Shown here in pieces: positions 27,009-36,927 of a stretch of 64,000 nucleotides of DNA; the stretch's first letter is position 1; each line of letters starts with the position of its first letter. Where the stretch lies: assembly GCA_026418275.1 (NCBI GenBank), contig JAOABQ010000017.1:21787-85786 (forward strand). Reading direction: 5' to 3'. Origin of the DNA: Clostridia bacterium (GTDB taxonomy: Bacteria; Bacillota; Clostridia; Acetivibrionales; DSM-2933). The notes below the pieces were generated by a model. It ran no database searches. It was given only the letters and a program-made list of their open reading frames with translations, and was not told where the DNA came from. The position numbers and the translations under genes are program-made.

Positions 27009-27908
27009 ATGTGGTTGGTTATTCCTTTTATTCTGGTCCTGGTATTTTTATTTGCTTCCAGCAGTGTAAAGATTATACGGCAGTCCGAGGTAGCGATTGT
27101 TGAAAGGTTAGGGAAATATTCAAGAACAGCAAGTTCGGGGCTTAATATTGTTGTGCCTATTTTGGATAAAATTGCAACCCGGATTGATTTAAGGACGCAA
27201 GTTATTGATTCACCGCTTCAGCCGGTAATAACCAAAGACAATGTAACCATGTCCATTGATACTGTTGTTTATTTTCAGGTAACCGATCCATTTAAAGCGA
27301 CTTATGAAATTCAAAATCTTGTTCAGGCTATACGCTATCTTACTACCACTACACTCCGGGACATTATCGGGACCATGGAGTTGGATGAAACCCTGTCTTC
27401 CAGGGAAAATATCAATAACCGTTTAAGAATAGTCCTGGATGAGGCGACGGATAAATGGGGAGTCAGGGTAGAACGGGTGGAGGTAAAGAACATTGACCTT
27501 CCCCCCGATATTAAGGATGCCATGGAAAAGCAAATGCGGGCGGAAAGGGAAAAGCGGGCTGCCATTTTGCAGGCAGAGGGCGAAAGGCAAGCGGCTGTGA
27601 CGCAGGCGCAGGGACATAAAGAAGCTCAGATTTTAAACGCAGAGGCAGAAAAGGAAGCAAAAATCAGGAGATCTGAAGGGGAGGCGCAAGCTATAAAAAA
27701 AGTTGCCCAGGCGGAAGCCGATAAAATTAAATTTATTTTTACAGCACTGAAAGAGGCAAACATCGATGAAAAAATGCTGTCGGTAAAGTATATTGAAGTG
27801 CTTCAAAATATGGCTGCCGGGCCCAATAAGGTTTTTGTCCCGTACGAATCGTCAGCACTCATAGGGGCTCTTGGCTCTCTTAAGGAAGTACTAAAAGAGA
27901 ATAAATAA
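27009..27908 (+). CDS. SPFH/band 7 (stomatin-like, QmcA-type) membrane protein
   Basis: A 299-residue protein with an N-terminal membrane segment (residues 2-20), the band 7 domain (about 25-190; 'VAIVERLGKYSRTASSGLN', 'TRIDLRTQVID') and an Ala/Glu/Lys-rich coiled coil (about 175-245) ending in 'VKYIEVLQNMA'. It oligomerises at the membrane as a scaffold and is paired with NfeD upstream, a widely conserved arrangement. The start is ATG after AAAGGGGG. A strong terminator follows at 27924. Confidence 0.93.
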   Translation: MWLVIPFILVLVFLFASSSVKIIRQSEVAIVERLGKYSRTASSGLNIVVPILDKIATRIDLRTQVIDSPLQPVITKDNVTMSIDTVVYFQVTDPFKATYEIQNLVQAIRYLTTTTLRDIIGTMELDETLSSRENINNRLRIVLDEATDKWGVRVERVEVKNIDLPPDIKDAMEKQMRAEREKRAAILQAEGERQAAVTQAQGHKEAQILNAEAEKEAKIRRSEGEAQAIKKVAQAEADKIKFIFTALKEANIDEKMLSVKYIEVLQNMAAGPNKVFVPYESSALIGALGSLKEVLKENK

Positions 27909-27923
27909 ATTGTGAGACTTACT

Positions 27924-27958
27924 AAAAATCATCCGCACTTTACGTACGGATGATTTTT
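27924..27958 (+). terminator. Terminator of the nfeD-SPFH operon
   Basis: AAAAATCATCCG (27924-27935) is fully complementary to CGGATGATTTTT (27947-27958), with an 11-nt loop. Confidence 0.9.
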
Positions 27959-28081
27959 GTTTTAGCTGCTTGGAAACCAACCGGCTTTTATTTTACTTTA
28001 AAACTGCCATTTTTTGTGATAAGATACTTAGTAATTTAACCTATTGTGAAATTTGCAGTGCGTTATAAGGGTGGAGGTACT

Positions 28082-28774
28082 ATGGAAATATATGCTGCTA
28101 TGCTTGGAGAAAGGCTGGAAGAAAGCGAATTTCAAATGCTTTTGAAATATTTGCCCGATGAAAAACAGGCGCGGATAAAGCGGTTTAGACGCTGGGAAGA
28201 TGCACAAAGGGCACTCATTGCAGAGATATTAATTCGCGATACGGTGTGTTCTAAATTAAATGTTCATAACCGGGATATCACGTTTGGTACCAATGAATTT
28301 GGAAAACCGTTTTTAAAGGGGTATGAAGGTTTTAGCTTCAATGTATCCCATTCCGGTAAATGGGTTGTAGGCGGGTTTGACTCCAAGCCCTTGGGAATTG
28401 ATGTTGAGCAAATACATAATATAGATCTGGCGATCGCCAAACGTTTTTTTTCAAAACAGGAATATCTAGATTTAAATAATAAGCCGGAAAATGAGAAATT
28501 GTCATACTTTTTTGATCTGTGGACGTTAAAGGAAAGTTATATTAAAGCAGATGGGCGGGGACTCAATATGCCTTTGGATTCATTTTCGATGAAACGGGAG
28601 GGGCTGAACTTTCTGGTAGAAACAGAAAACCCCTTAAAAAACTGCTTTTTTAAGCAATATGATATAGACCCTGAATACAAGCTGTCTGTATGCGCACTTT
28701 CCAATGAATTTCCCCAAAATGTGATGATTCTTAAGGAACAGGAATTGTGGGACAGATTTATAAATAAAATGTAA
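28082..28774 (+). CDS. Sfp-type 4'-phosphopantetheinyl transferase
   Basis: A 230-residue protein starting at the ATG 5 bases after GGTGGAGG; an in-frame start further upstream (28046) lacks an RBS. The family core is present: 'FNVSHSGKWV', the Mg-binding GIDVEQI and 'WTLKESYIKADGRGL'. It transfers the phosphopantetheine arm of CoA to carrier-protein serines. Sfp-type enzymes serve NRPS and PKS carriers, so it could activate the two PCP domains of the synthetase at the left edge (inference; they are 23 kb apart). It is a single-gene unit between two terminators. Confidence 0.92.
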   Translation: MEIYAAMLGERLEESEFQMLLKYLPDEKQARIKRFRRWEDAQRALIAEILIRDTVCSKLNVHNRDITFGTNEFGKPFLKGYEGFSFNVSHSGKWVVGGFDSKPLGIDVEQIHNIDLAIAKRFFSKQEYLDLNNKPENEKLSYFFDLWTLKESYIKADGRGLNMPLDSFSMKREGLNFLVETENPLKNCFFKQYDIDPEYKLSVCALSNEFPQNVMILKEQELWDRFINKM

Positions 28775-28830
28775 AAAATAAGATCAAAAACCCTGGAAAG
28801 GGTAGCAATAAACAATCTTTTACGAACCGG

Positions 28831-28852
28831 CCTCCACGTTGTGGGGGTTTTT
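28831..28852 (+). terminator. Terminator of the PPTase gene
   Basis: CCTCCAC (28831-28837) pairs with GTGGGGG (28841-28847, one G-U), followed by TTTTT. Confidence 0.7.
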
Positions 28853-28940
28853 AGTTTTCACAGGAAATGAATAAAAATATGAGAGATTTAAATACATTTC
28901 TCCGTAGTATTAGGTGAATAGAAGGAAAGGAGGTACATTT

Positions 28941-29504
28941 ATGGAGATTACCGAAGAAAATATTGTTAAGCAGCTTAAAACAAAAGATCCAAGGGCATTG
29001 GAATATGTGATGTCAAACTATGGGAAAAAGGTTTACGCCCTGGTTTATAACGTTTTAAAGGGAGTAGGAAGCAATGAGGATATTGAAGAATGTGTCAGCG
29101 AGACTTTTGTACAAGTTTGGAACCGGGCTGATGAATACTCAGAGGAAAGAGGATCCTTTAAGACTTGGATATTAATCCTTGCAAAATTTAAAGCTTTGGA
29201 TTTTAGGAGGGCTAAGCTGAAAATAAAAGCTTTTTCTACGGAAGACATGGAGATACCATCTAAAGAGTCGGTTGAAAGCAAGGTTTTGGATATTGAAGAA
29301 AGAAGGCAGATCATAGAAGCAATCAATCATCTAAATGAAACCGACAAGCAAATATTCTATAAAAGATACTTTTTCTATGAGAGTATTGAAAGTATAGCAA
29401 AGCAGTTTAAGATGACGAGGGAAGCTGTAGACAACAGGCTTTGGAGAGGAAGAAAACGCCTTAAGGAAGCACTTCTAAGATATAGGGAGGAGGAAATTGT
29501 ATGA
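28941..29504 (+). CDS. ECF-type RNA polymerase sigma factor
   Basis: A 187-residue protein begun at the ATG 7 bases after AAAGGAGG; a frame from 28914 would include the RBS. Region 2 (about 18-90; 'DIEECVSETFVQVWNRADEY', 'FKTWILILAKFKALDFRR') and region 4 (about 125-180; 'YESIESIAKQFKMTREAVDNRLWRGRKRL') are both clear, with no region 1 or 3, as in ECF factors. Its stop overlaps the start of the downstream membrane protein (ATGA), the usual arrangement for a sigma/anti-sigma pair. The target promoter is unknown. Confidence 0.92.
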   Translation: MEITEENIVKQLKTKDPRALEYVMSNYGKKVYALVYNVLKGVGSNEDIEECVSETFVQVWNRADEYSEERGSFKTWILILAKFKALDFRRAKLKIKAFSTEDMEIPSKESVESKVLDIEERRQIIEAINHLNETDKQIFYKRYFFYESIESIAKQFKMTREAVDNRLWRGRKRLKEALLRYREEEIV

Positions 29505-30880
29505 AGCCGGAGGAAAGGGAAGTATTTCAAAAGCTTGATGGAATCGGACTTTGCGGTATGGAAAAGGAGATTTTCGATATGGATATTGATGAATCGGTAG
29601 TAATTGAGGATCAGGTACTTGAACGTATAAAGGGAAAAACCTATCAAAAATTGGGCGTATACCCAATGGCTAAAAAAAGAAGGCATAGAATGGTTGGTAC
29701 TGCCGCCGCGGCAGTTATCGCCCTGACACTGTCTATCGGGATGATCGGACCGGATATAGTGTGGGCAGGAGTTGTAAGAACACTGGAATTAATTCCTGGA
29801 GTCAATTTAATGCTGGAGAAGAATGAAGGATTTCAGAGGTACGTACTGGAATCACCCATTGAAAGTAAAATCGGAAGCACAGGTATCAAAATTAAATCTC
29901 TTGTCGTAGATAAAGAGATGATTGTACTGATAACAGAACAAACAGGAGATAGGGAAAGGCCTGTAGAAATGTATTTGGAAGACAATGCGGGAATGCGTTA
30001 TCATCCAACCGGGGTGATGACAGGGCTGCATGGAACTGAAGAGCCCCTTGAAATTACTGGATTGTTTAAAAATAATTTAAAAAGTATGGAGGGGCTAAAG
30101 CTTATTTTGGATGGGGATGGGGTGGAGAAAATACCTTTAATCTTGAAAAAAGCAGAGTCCTGCGAAGTTATTGGACCAAAGGATACCCAAAACAATATTG
30201 GGATTACTGCTGTAGCTTCATTAAAGGACCAAAAGGTTAAGGTTAATGTAATCCCCGACCCCATGCAGGGAAGGGAAGTTGTATCCTACGGTTTTGAAAA
30301 AGGCTTAGGGGCAGGAAATCAGGCTGGTAGTGTGGCTGCTTATTCTTCAGGCGCACAGGGTACATTGGATGAAATAAATAGTTATTTGGATAAATGTGTG
30401 AATATGGGATTGACGGGGTATCCGGCTTCCCAAAACGAATTTTATTTTGATACGAAGGATATAAAAGATAATAAGTTTAATGTTGAACTGCCCTTTATTG
30501 TTTTGAGGTATAAGGGAAGTCAAACTGTCAAGGTTGACATTCCTGAAAGCGGGAGCCTGGTGCTAAATAAAACCGTTAATCTATGCGGTTTTCCATTGAC
30601 AATAAAGCGGGTGGAAAGGGTAGCGCCCGATGCCGTGAAGGTTCATGTAGATACAGGCTATAATGAAGATAAAAATGAAAACCTTGTGAACTATAAGTTG
30701 GCGGATTTAAATGAGGACGGGATCAAGTTGTATTATCCGGATCAAAATGATAATCAATTAATGGAATCTTTTACTATCAGTGTGGGAGAGAAGGATAAAC
30801 AAGCCCAGTTTATGTTGATGGATCCGGAAACAAAAATGAAAGGCCCATGGAAGTTTAATTTTGATTTCAATAAAGAATAA
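29501..30880 (+). CDS. DUF4179-type membrane protein, probable anti-sigma factor
   Basis: A 459-residue protein with a cytoplasmic N-terminal part (about 1-62), one transmembrane segment (about 66-90; 'GTAAAAVIALTLSIGMIGPDIVW') and a long extracytoplasmic region. The N-terminal layout and position directly after an ECF sigma gene, overlapping it by 4 bp, match DUF4179 proteins. The zinc anti-sigma motif HxxxCxxC is absent. It probably holds the sigma factor at the membrane and releases it on an envelope signal (inference). A strong terminator follows. Confidence 0.78.
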   Translation: MKPEEREVFQKLDGIGLCGMEKEIFDMDIDESVVIEDQVLERIKGKTYQKLGVYPMAKKRRHRMVGTAAAAVIALTLSIGMIGPDIVWAGVVRTLELIPGVNLMLEKNEGFQRYVLESPIESKIGSTGIKIKSLVVDKEMIVLITEQTGDRERPVEMYLEDNAGMRYHPTGVMTGLHGTEEPLEITGLFKNNLKSMEGLKLILDGDGVEKIPLILKKAESCEVIGPKDTQNNIGITAVASLKDQKVKVNVIPDPMQGREVVSYGFEKGLGAGNQAGSVAAYSSGAQGTLDEINSYLDKCVNMGLTGYPASQNEFYFDTKDIKDNKFNVELPFIVLRYKGSQTVKVDIPESGSLVLNKTVNLCGFPLTIKRVERVAPDAVKVHVDTGYNEDKNENLVNYKLADLNEDGIKLYYPDQNDNQLMESFTISVGEKDKQAQFMLMDPETKMKGPWKFNFDFNKE

Positions 30881-30921
30881 AACCGGCAGATAAAAAACTT
30901 TAGTTTTCAAATTGCAGGCAT

Positions 30922-30955
30922 AAAAAAGCAGCTTCTAAAAGAAGGCTGCTTTTTT
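30922..30955 (+). terminator. Terminator of the sigma/anti-sigma operon
   Basis: AAAAAAGCAGCTTCT pairs with AGAAGGCTGCTTTTTT (one mismatch or bulge) around a tiny AAA loop, ending in a T-run. Confidence 0.85.
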
Positions 30956-31168
30956 GCGGTATTCACCAGGCTCTGAAAAAGAAATTAATAAAAACGGAGC
31001 ATTGAGAGTATCTCTAAAAGTGACGGTATAGCAATCCTAAGCTTTCTTTCGAATCATTTGGGATAAGGATCATGATAAGGGAAAAAACATAAATATTTCT
31101 TAATAAAGTATGGTATGGTAAAATATAATAAATACCAGCCTGACTAGATAATGCTAAGGGGTGATGGA

Positions 31169-33715
31169 ATGGAGTTAAAGGAAAAACTACGAAACCTAAT
31201 GGAAACACAGAAAAATTTAATAAAAGAATATGAAAGCACCGTTGTAGAGTTTGCAGAAAGTGATCTTATTCACCAAAATATTGAACTTAAAAGGGAAGTT
31301 GAACAATATAAAATAAGAATAGAAGAACTGGAAAAAAAGTACCGGGAAACCATGGAGAAAAATCAGAATCTCAGTACTGCCTTAAAAGAACAGGTTCTCG
31401 ATGAAAAACTGAATATCCTAAAAATATCTAAAAATAAACTGGAAATCTATTTTCACCATGGGACCTATCATCACTTGAACCGGCTTGCTGTACTTGAGGA
31501 CGAGACCAGACACAAAATTCAAAACCTTAAAAATATTGCATCCAAAGAACTCTCCTTAGAGAAAGAAGCCTATATCAATGAGATTGACCGTTTGGAACGG
31601 GAACTGAAAAAAAGGATACAGGACCAAAAAGAGAAATTTTTAAATCATATTGGGGACACTTCACAGGAAATGAATACCCAATTGGATGCGTTAAAAAATG
31701 AGGGAGTGAGTGAAGAAGTTATAAGAAGACGGATTCGGCAAAACAATATGGAAGTAAAAATTGGACTAAGCTGGGTCAACAAGGTAGGGATTTTACTTAT
31801 ACTAATTGGGGTTGCTACAGCTTTAAAGTATACATATTCCAACTTTATGGGCAATGAAATGCGCGGGGTATTTGCATTTTTGATCGGCGGAGTTTTTCTT
31901 TTAGGCGGTGAGTGGTTCAGCCGTAAAGAAAAGAGCATTTTTGCCCAAGGGCTTACCGGAGGGGGAATCGGAGTTCTTTACCTTTCTATATTCAGCAGCT
32001 TTTTTATTTTAAAAATTATTAGTCTGAATGTGGCTTTGGTGACTGCAGTTTTAGTCACACTTACTGCACTAGTATTATCTTTAAGGTATAACTCAAGGAC
32101 AATTTGTACACTGGCGTTAATTGGAGGATTTTTACCGTTTTTTACTTACGAGTTTGCATTTAAGCTTGATTCCAATGGTATCTTTATTGCCATGGGATAC
32201 CTCTTTATTTTAAATTTGCTGACACTATTCATTTCACTTTATAAAAAATGGGACATTGTCAATTATACAAGTTTTTTACTCAATGTACCCTCCTTAATAT
32301 ATCTTGTATTCAAGACTCCTTTCGAGGTAGCAGGAGCAGTGTATAGTTTGATAACCTTTGCCATGTACCTCATGATTACTTTAGCGTACCCCTACAAGTT
32401 CAAAATAAAGTTAAAAATGATCGACATTACATTGATGGCACTTAATACCCTAATCAGCTGCATTGTCATATTCCTGTTATTTGAAAAAGCCCATTTGTCA
32501 GACCTTAGAGGGGTTCTCTCCTTGGCTTTCTGTCTCATATATTTTGGATTGGGGCAATTTCTAACCAGATTCATGAAAGAGGAAAAGATTACGAAGGTTC
32601 TATTTTACCTCACATCCTACGCTTTTGCAGTTTTAGTTTTTCCGTTCCAATTCGGTATCAAATGGTTTGCTATGGGATGGCTTGTTGAGGGTGTACTTAT
32701 GGTGATTTATGGGTACTGGAATAAGAGTAAATACTTGGAAATCGGTGGCTGGATTATTTTTGGGTTTTGTCTATCCAGTGTACTTTCTATTGACTTTGTA
32801 CGGTACGAACTTGTAGCGGATAAAGAATCCGTTCCTCATTTCCATTTTAGGTATCTGGCCATTATGGCAGGTCTTACATATACTTTATTGATGTACTTGT
32901 TTGAGATGAAAAAAGGAAATATATTAAGGTTTAGTATAAGAGGAAAGCTTGTTACCGGACTCAAATACTTTACTACTTTAAATGTATGGGTTTACTTGAT
33001 ATATACTGCGAACAGCTTTTATAGCAAATGGATGGTTGATGAAAAGATTATTGGCAGGGATCATGAGAGCTTTTTCAGACTGATTTTGTTCTCTATCATA
33101 ACCATTCTATTTTCTTTCCTTATAACAAAGATTCCTGTACTCTATGATAAAATCATCCGGAACTTTTCAGTTTTCTTATTCCTATTAGCGGATTTAATGT
33201 GTGTTATTGTGAGCTTTATTCCGGTATTTGAACCCCACCAGGGTAATTTGAAATACTTGGCAGTTGGGATTGTAATTGCATTTAATGTATTTGCTTTCCT
33301 CAGCATAAGGGATCTTCTGATCCGGCTTATAAGAGAGCTGGATTTCAGTTTGGAGGCATATCCCTTGATTATTGCAGTCTATTTATTGTCTATGTCAACA
33401 GGACTATTAACCGTCCAATTCAATCTGGGAAAATTAAACTTACTCTTTAGTCTTTTATACTTGGTAGCGGCATTTTTATGTATCCTTTACGGATTTATGA
33501 AAAAGTATATTTGGATCCGGCGGTTTGGACTTGGGCTATCTTTCTTTTCCACAGCCAAGCTTTTCATATACGATTTGGCTTTCCTGAAAACAGAAGGAAG
33601 AATTGTTGCTTATTTTATATTCGGCATTTTATTGATCGGCATTTCATTTGCATATCAAAAATTGGGTAGATGCATTGAAGCTACAAATAAAAATGGTGAG
33701 GGGGTAGTGGGTTGA
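31169..33715 (+). CDS. DUF2339 polytopic membrane protein
   Basis: An 848-residue protein started at the ATG 5 bases after AAGGGGTG; the ATG at 31151 is less well placed. Residues about 1-190 are a long charged coiled coil ('KREVEQYKIRIEELEKKY' and similar), followed from about 200 by roughly two dozen hydrophobic segments to the end. This is the DUF2339 architecture; the function is unknown. It overlaps by 4 bp the DUF3999 gene, a pairing seen in other bacteria, so the two probably form one envelope complex. Confidence 0.85.
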   Translation: MELKEKLRNLMETQKNLIKEYESTVVEFAESDLIHQNIELKREVEQYKIRIEELEKKYRETMEKNQNLSTALKEQVLDEKLNILKISKNKLEIYFHHGTYHHLNRLAVLEDETRHKIQNLKNIASKELSLEKEAYINEIDRLERELKKRIQDQKEKFLNHIGDTSQEMNTQLDALKNEGVSEEVIRRRIRQNNMEVKIGLSWVNKVGILLILIGVATALKYTYSNFMGNEMRGVFAFLIGGVFLLGGEWFSRKEKSIFAQGLTGGGIGVLYLSIFSSFFILKIISLNVALVTAVLVTLTALVLSLRYNSRTICTLALIGGFLPFFTYEFAFKLDSNGIFIAMGYLFILNLLTLFISLYKKWDIVNYTSFLLNVPSLIYLVFKTPFEVAGAVYSLITFAMYLMITLAYPYKFKIKLKMIDITLMALNTLISCIVIFLLFEKAHLSDLRGVLSLAFCLIYFGLGQFLTRFMKEEKITKVLFYLTSYAFAVLVFPFQFGIKWFAMGWLVEGVLMVIYGYWNKSKYLEIGGWIIFGFCLSSVLSIDFVRYELVADKESVPHFHFRYLAIMAGLTYTLLMYLFEMKKGNILRFSIRGKLVTGLKYFTTLNVWVYLIYTANSFYSKWMVDEKIIGRDHESFFRLILFSIITILFSFLITKIPVLYDKIIRNFSVFLFLLADLMCVIVSFIPVFEPHQGNLKYLAVGIVIAFNVFAFLSIRDLLIRLIRELDFSLEAYPLIIAVYLLSMSTGLLTVQFNLGKLNLLFSLLYLVAAFLCILYGFMKKYIWIRRFGLGLSFFSTAKLFIYDLAFLKTEGRIVAYFIFGILLIGISFAYQKLGRCIEATNKNGEGVVG

Positions 33716-34980
33716 AAAAGTATTGTTTGATATTTGGCATTGTTTTCATCTGGATGAGCTTGGCGGGGACAGCTTTTTCTATAGAAAATATAAGTGACTG
33801 GAAGTATTACAAGGAAATTAAGATTAAAAACGGAAATCAATATAAAGCTCTATATCTGGATGATGAGGTGTATCGCTATAGCAAATCCGATCTTTCTGAT
33901 CTTAGGGTGATAGATTCAAAAGGTGCAGCAATTTCCTACTATATACAAAAAGGCTGGGAGTCATCCAATCCCAATACAGTGTTTTATGAGGCAGAACGCA
34001 TACATCGTTTTAAAGAAAACAATCATTCCTTTTACAATTTTAAAGTTATCCCGGTGAAAAGTAATACGGATATTCCAGTTAATAAGCTTTTTCTTTCGGT
34101 TGAGGCAGGGCAATACTTGAAAAATATCGAACTTTATGGAAGTTATGATAATGTGGAATGGGAATATATCATGAAGGATACAATTTACAAGGTTGAAAAT
34201 CTGACAAAAAACGAAATTGCCTTAAACAATACTCAAAAATACAAGTACTATAGGATAAAGGTTTTGAATAACATTGAAAACATTAACATAACAAAGGCTA
34301 GTGTAATTTATGATTCGGTAAACCTGGTTCATAATGATTATCTAAAGAGATCATACTTAAAATATGATATGGAAACAAAAGATAGGGATACATGGATAAC
34401 CATCCAAAACGGTAACAAACTTAAATTAAAATCTTTCAGGATAGATGCAGGGGGGAACTTCAACCGACATTACGAAATATATGAAAAGAATGGTAATGAA
34501 TATAGCTATACCGGGATCAAAGGAGAAATCTACAACCTGAAGTTTAAGGATATGGATATTGCCAATACCGTTTTGGATTTATCCAGCCAGCCATTGAATT
34601 CACAGCTAATTAGGATAAAAATATTCAATCAGGATGACCGTCCACTGGATATTAAAAATATTGAAGTAACAAGTTATGTGGATAAACTTGTTTTTGAAAG
34701 TAAAGGTGCGAAGGACAATAAACTATATTTCGGCAGTGAGAAAGCAAGTAAGCCTCAGTACGAAATGGAGACTTTTAAAGGACATGTTGAAAAAGAAAGT
34801 CAGGACCTATGCAGTTTGGATAAGGTAATGCTGAACAAAGCAGCGGATAAAGGAAAAGAACAAAATAAAGAGGATGAAAAGAAGATAAACAGCAAGTTTA
34901 TTTTCAATGCTGTTTTAATTTTACTATCTGTATGCCTTATCGGGTTGATTGCAAAAAAGCTTCGTATCAGACAATCCTAA
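33712..34980 (+). CDS. DUF3999-type secreted/membrane-anchored protein
   Basis: A 422-residue protein starting at TTG 33712, which overlaps the DUF2339 stop (TTGA). It has a signal peptide (KKYCLIFGIVFIWMSLAG), a large extracytoplasmic beta-rich region (about 25-385) with a discoidin-like look ('LRVIDSKGAAISYYIQ', 'SFRIDAGGNF'), and a C-terminal membrane anchor (about 396-415) with basic tail. The overall layout matches DUF3999 proteins. Translational coupling with DUF2339 suggests a joint role in the envelope; no biochemical function is known. Confidence 0.8.
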   Translation: MKKYCLIFGIVFIWMSLAGTAFSIENISDWKYYKEIKIKNGNQYKALYLDDEVYRYSKSDLSDLRVIDSKGAAISYYIQKGWESSNPNTVFYEAERIHRFKENNHSFYNFKVIPVKSNTDIPVNKLFLSVEAGQYLKNIELYGSYDNVEWEYIMKDTIYKVENLTKNEIALNNTQKYKYYRIKVLNNIENINITKASVIYDSVNLVHNDYLKRSYLKYDMETKDRDTWITIQNGNKLKLKSFRIDAGGNFNRHYEIYEKNGNEYSYTGIKGEIYNLKFKDMDIANTVLDLSSQPLNSQLIRIKIFNQDDRPLDIKNIEVTSYVDKLVFESKGAKDNKLYFGSEKASKPQYEMETFKGHVEKESQDLCSLDKVMLNKAADKGKEQNKEDEKKINSKFIFNAVLILLSVCLIGLIAKKLRIRQS

Positions 34981-35043
34981 CCGTCTAAGCTGGATTTTCC
35001 AAATTCCATGTAAATTTTAAATAAGGTATAAGTCGAGTTTTAT

Positions 35044-35094
35044 TTTGAGGCATAGGGTGCCTGGTGAGCAGCTTCCGTATGCCTCAAACACTTT
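35044..35094. terminator. Terminator after the DUF2339-DUF3999 operon
   Basis: TTTGAGGCATA (35044-35054) and TATGCCTCAAA (35078-35088) pair perfectly, followed by CACTTTTTT. It can also stop the convergent minus-strand gene at 35103. Confidence 0.85.
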
Positions 35095-35102
35095 TTTAGC
35101 CC

Positions 35103-35384
35103 TTAAGTCTCGGTAAAAGGCTCGTATTCCTTTAAAAGCTTATAGTAACTCTCCTCAAAGTCCGAGTGACCGGTGTAGGCGTCAATGCGCTGCGCCATCT
35201 TTTCAAGGATACCCAGGGTATTGGCTCCATTTGCGTTTGTAATGGGATCATGTTGATCCGACATCATCTGAAGGGAATTTTTATAGGACTCCCTGAATTT
35301 ATGCTCAAAATCTTTACTCACATGATCGAATGAGACATTGTTGATGTTAAATGAAGATTCAAAGTCTAAAGGTTTTTTTTCCAT
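35103..35384 (-). CDS. Small acidic soluble protein, unknown function
   Basis: A 93-residue protein started at ATG 35384, 7 bases after GGGGAGA; an upstream in-frame ATG at 35399 would overlap that RBS. It is hydrophilic and mostly helical, with a motif-like centre 'QMMSDQHDPITNANGANTLG' and a Glu/Tyr-rich end (YYKLLKEYEPF). No signal, membrane segment or cysteine. I recognise no family. A 54-residue gene of similar charge lies upstream on the same strand, so the two may be one unit. Confidence 0.6.
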   Translation of the reverse strand: MEKKPLDFESSFNINNVSFDHVSKDFEHKFRESYKNSLQMMSDQHDPITNANGANTLGILEKMAQRIDAYTGHSDFEESYYKLLKEYEPFTET

Positions 35385-35508
35385 ATCAATTCTCCCCATA
35401 TCATCGTTTGAAAATTAAAATTTATTGATTTTTCCAGTACCTGAAGGTGCAGCATAAGCTTTTTTACAACATTTTGTCTTTTTGATAGCAATCAAACCAT
35501 TGAGTAAT

Positions 35509-35673
35509 TTACCGGTCGTTTTTCATACTTTTTAAGTAGTCTTCATCAAATTTCTGAGAATGCAGGTAATTCATCAAGGTTTTATCTTTTAAATTATCAT
35601 CATTAAAAGTATTCCGCTTCTTTAACTCCAAAATGAATTTTTGTAAATCCTCCGGATAGTTCTTCATATCCAT
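35509..35673 (-). CDS. 54-residue hydrophilic protein
   Basis: A 54-codon frame with ATG 35673 and GGGGGTG about 6 bases upstream (ACACCCCC on the plus strand). It is highly charged ('KNYPEDLQKFILELKKR', 'KFDEDYLKSMKNDR'), likely two short helices. No family recognised. It lies 124 bp upstream of the 93-residue gene on the same strand and could be co-transcribed. The strong RBS and protein-like composition support it. Confidence 0.55.
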   Translation of the reverse strand: MDMKNYPEDLQKFILELKKRNTFNDDNLKDKTLMNYLHSQKFDEDYLKSMKNDR

Positions 35674-35908
35674 AACAACACCCCCATATATGATTTGTCT
35701 TTGAACAGTTATTATACAGTGTTAGTATTTGGATTTTGTTAAGATTTACACATAAAAAATTAACAAATCTAAAAGTTTTAAAGGAATTTCGGGTTGGACA
35801 CAAAGAATCAAAGTAAATATTTTACCCATAAGGCTGGAGGATCTTTAAGTTAAAAGGTATAATTGTATTATGTATAAACCTATGGATCAAAGCAGAAAGG
35901 AAATCACT

Positions 35909-36907
35909 ATGAAACCGATTAAGCTTGGAATTATCGGATGCGGCATCGCGGCAAAGGATCTTCACTGGCCTGCACTGAGTCGGATGAGGGAAAAATTTGA
36001 AATTGTCATGGTTTGCAATCATACAGCAGAGAAGGCAAAGGAATTCTCTCAGATGGCAGGAAATATCCCCTATGTGCTGGACTATAAGGAACTCCTTGGA
36101 AATAAGGATATCGAGGCTGTTGACATTATCCTTCCCATACATTTGAATTACCAGGTTACAAGGGATGCCCTGGAAGCGGGGAAACATGTGATGGTAGAAA
36201 AGCCGCTGGCGGCAAACCTTGAAGAGGCAAAACAGATGCTGGAACTGGAACGGAAATATAAAGAAGTCGTAATGGTAGCAGAAAATTTCCGGTATCATCC
36301 TATCTTTTTAAAGACAAAGGAATACCTGGACCAGGGAAAAATCGGTGACCCCTATGCTGTTTTTTGGAATCATTTTTGTCATTTGCGTATGGATAATAAA
36401 TATGCAAAGACTTTGTGGAGATTAAACCACCAGTACCCGGGCGGGTTCATTACCGATGGGGGAGTACATAATATTGCAGTCTTCCGGGATTTATTCGGGG
36501 ATATTATTTCAGGTATATCCTCTACAAAAAGTGTTAACCGTACTATTGGAGAAATTGATTCCATGAGCTTTCAGTTTACTACCGAAAAGAATGTAAACGG
36601 AGTTTTTAACACGTATTATAGTGCTAATGGGTATTCGGAAAATCGGATTTTGATACTGGGAAAAGAAGGAACAATCATAATTCAGGGAGACCGTATACAA
36701 ATTAAAAGAGAGGGCTTTCCCGATGTTGAAGAAACCATTGAGAGTGACTGGGGATACCGTGGAGAATTTGAAGATTTCTACCATGCCATACGGTCGGGAC
36801 GGAAGGTAGTAAGCTCTTTTTTTGAGGCATACCGAGATCTTGAAGTAATGATTGCCGCATTGGATTCTGCTGAGCAATGGAAGCATTTCACCTTTAAAAA
36901 GGAATAA
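35909..36907 (+). CDS. Gfo/Idh/MocA-family oxidoreductase
   Basis: A 332-residue NAD(P)-dependent dehydrogenase started at the ATG behind GAAAGGAAA; an upstream ATG (35870) lacks an RBS. An N-terminal Rossmann fold (GIIGCGIAAKDLHW) is followed by the signature EKPL (VMVEKPLAANLEEA) and a C-terminal alpha/beta domain with 'GGFITDGGVHNIAVFRDLFG', including the catalytic histidine region. Such enzymes oxidise or reduce sugar or inositol hydroxyls; the substrate cannot be read from the sequence. It stands alone, with a terminator downstream at 36984. Confidence 0.9.
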   Translation: MKPIKLGIIGCGIAAKDLHWPALSRMREKFEIVMVCNHTAEKAKEFSQMAGNIPYVLDYKELLGNKDIEAVDIILPIHLNYQVTRDALEAGKHVMVEKPLAANLEEAKQMLELERKYKEVVMVAENFRYHPIFLKTKEYLDQGKIGDPYAVFWNHFCHLRMDNKYAKTLWRLNHQYPGGFITDGGVHNIAVFRDLFGDIISGISSTKSVNRTIGEIDSMSFQFTTEKNVNGVFNTYYSANGYSENRILILGKEGTIIIQGDRIQIKREGFPDVEETIESDWGYRGEFEDFYHAIRSGRKVVSSFFEAYRDLEVMIAALDSAEQWKHFTFKKE

Positions 36908-36927
36908 CATGGATTGATTAACAATAG

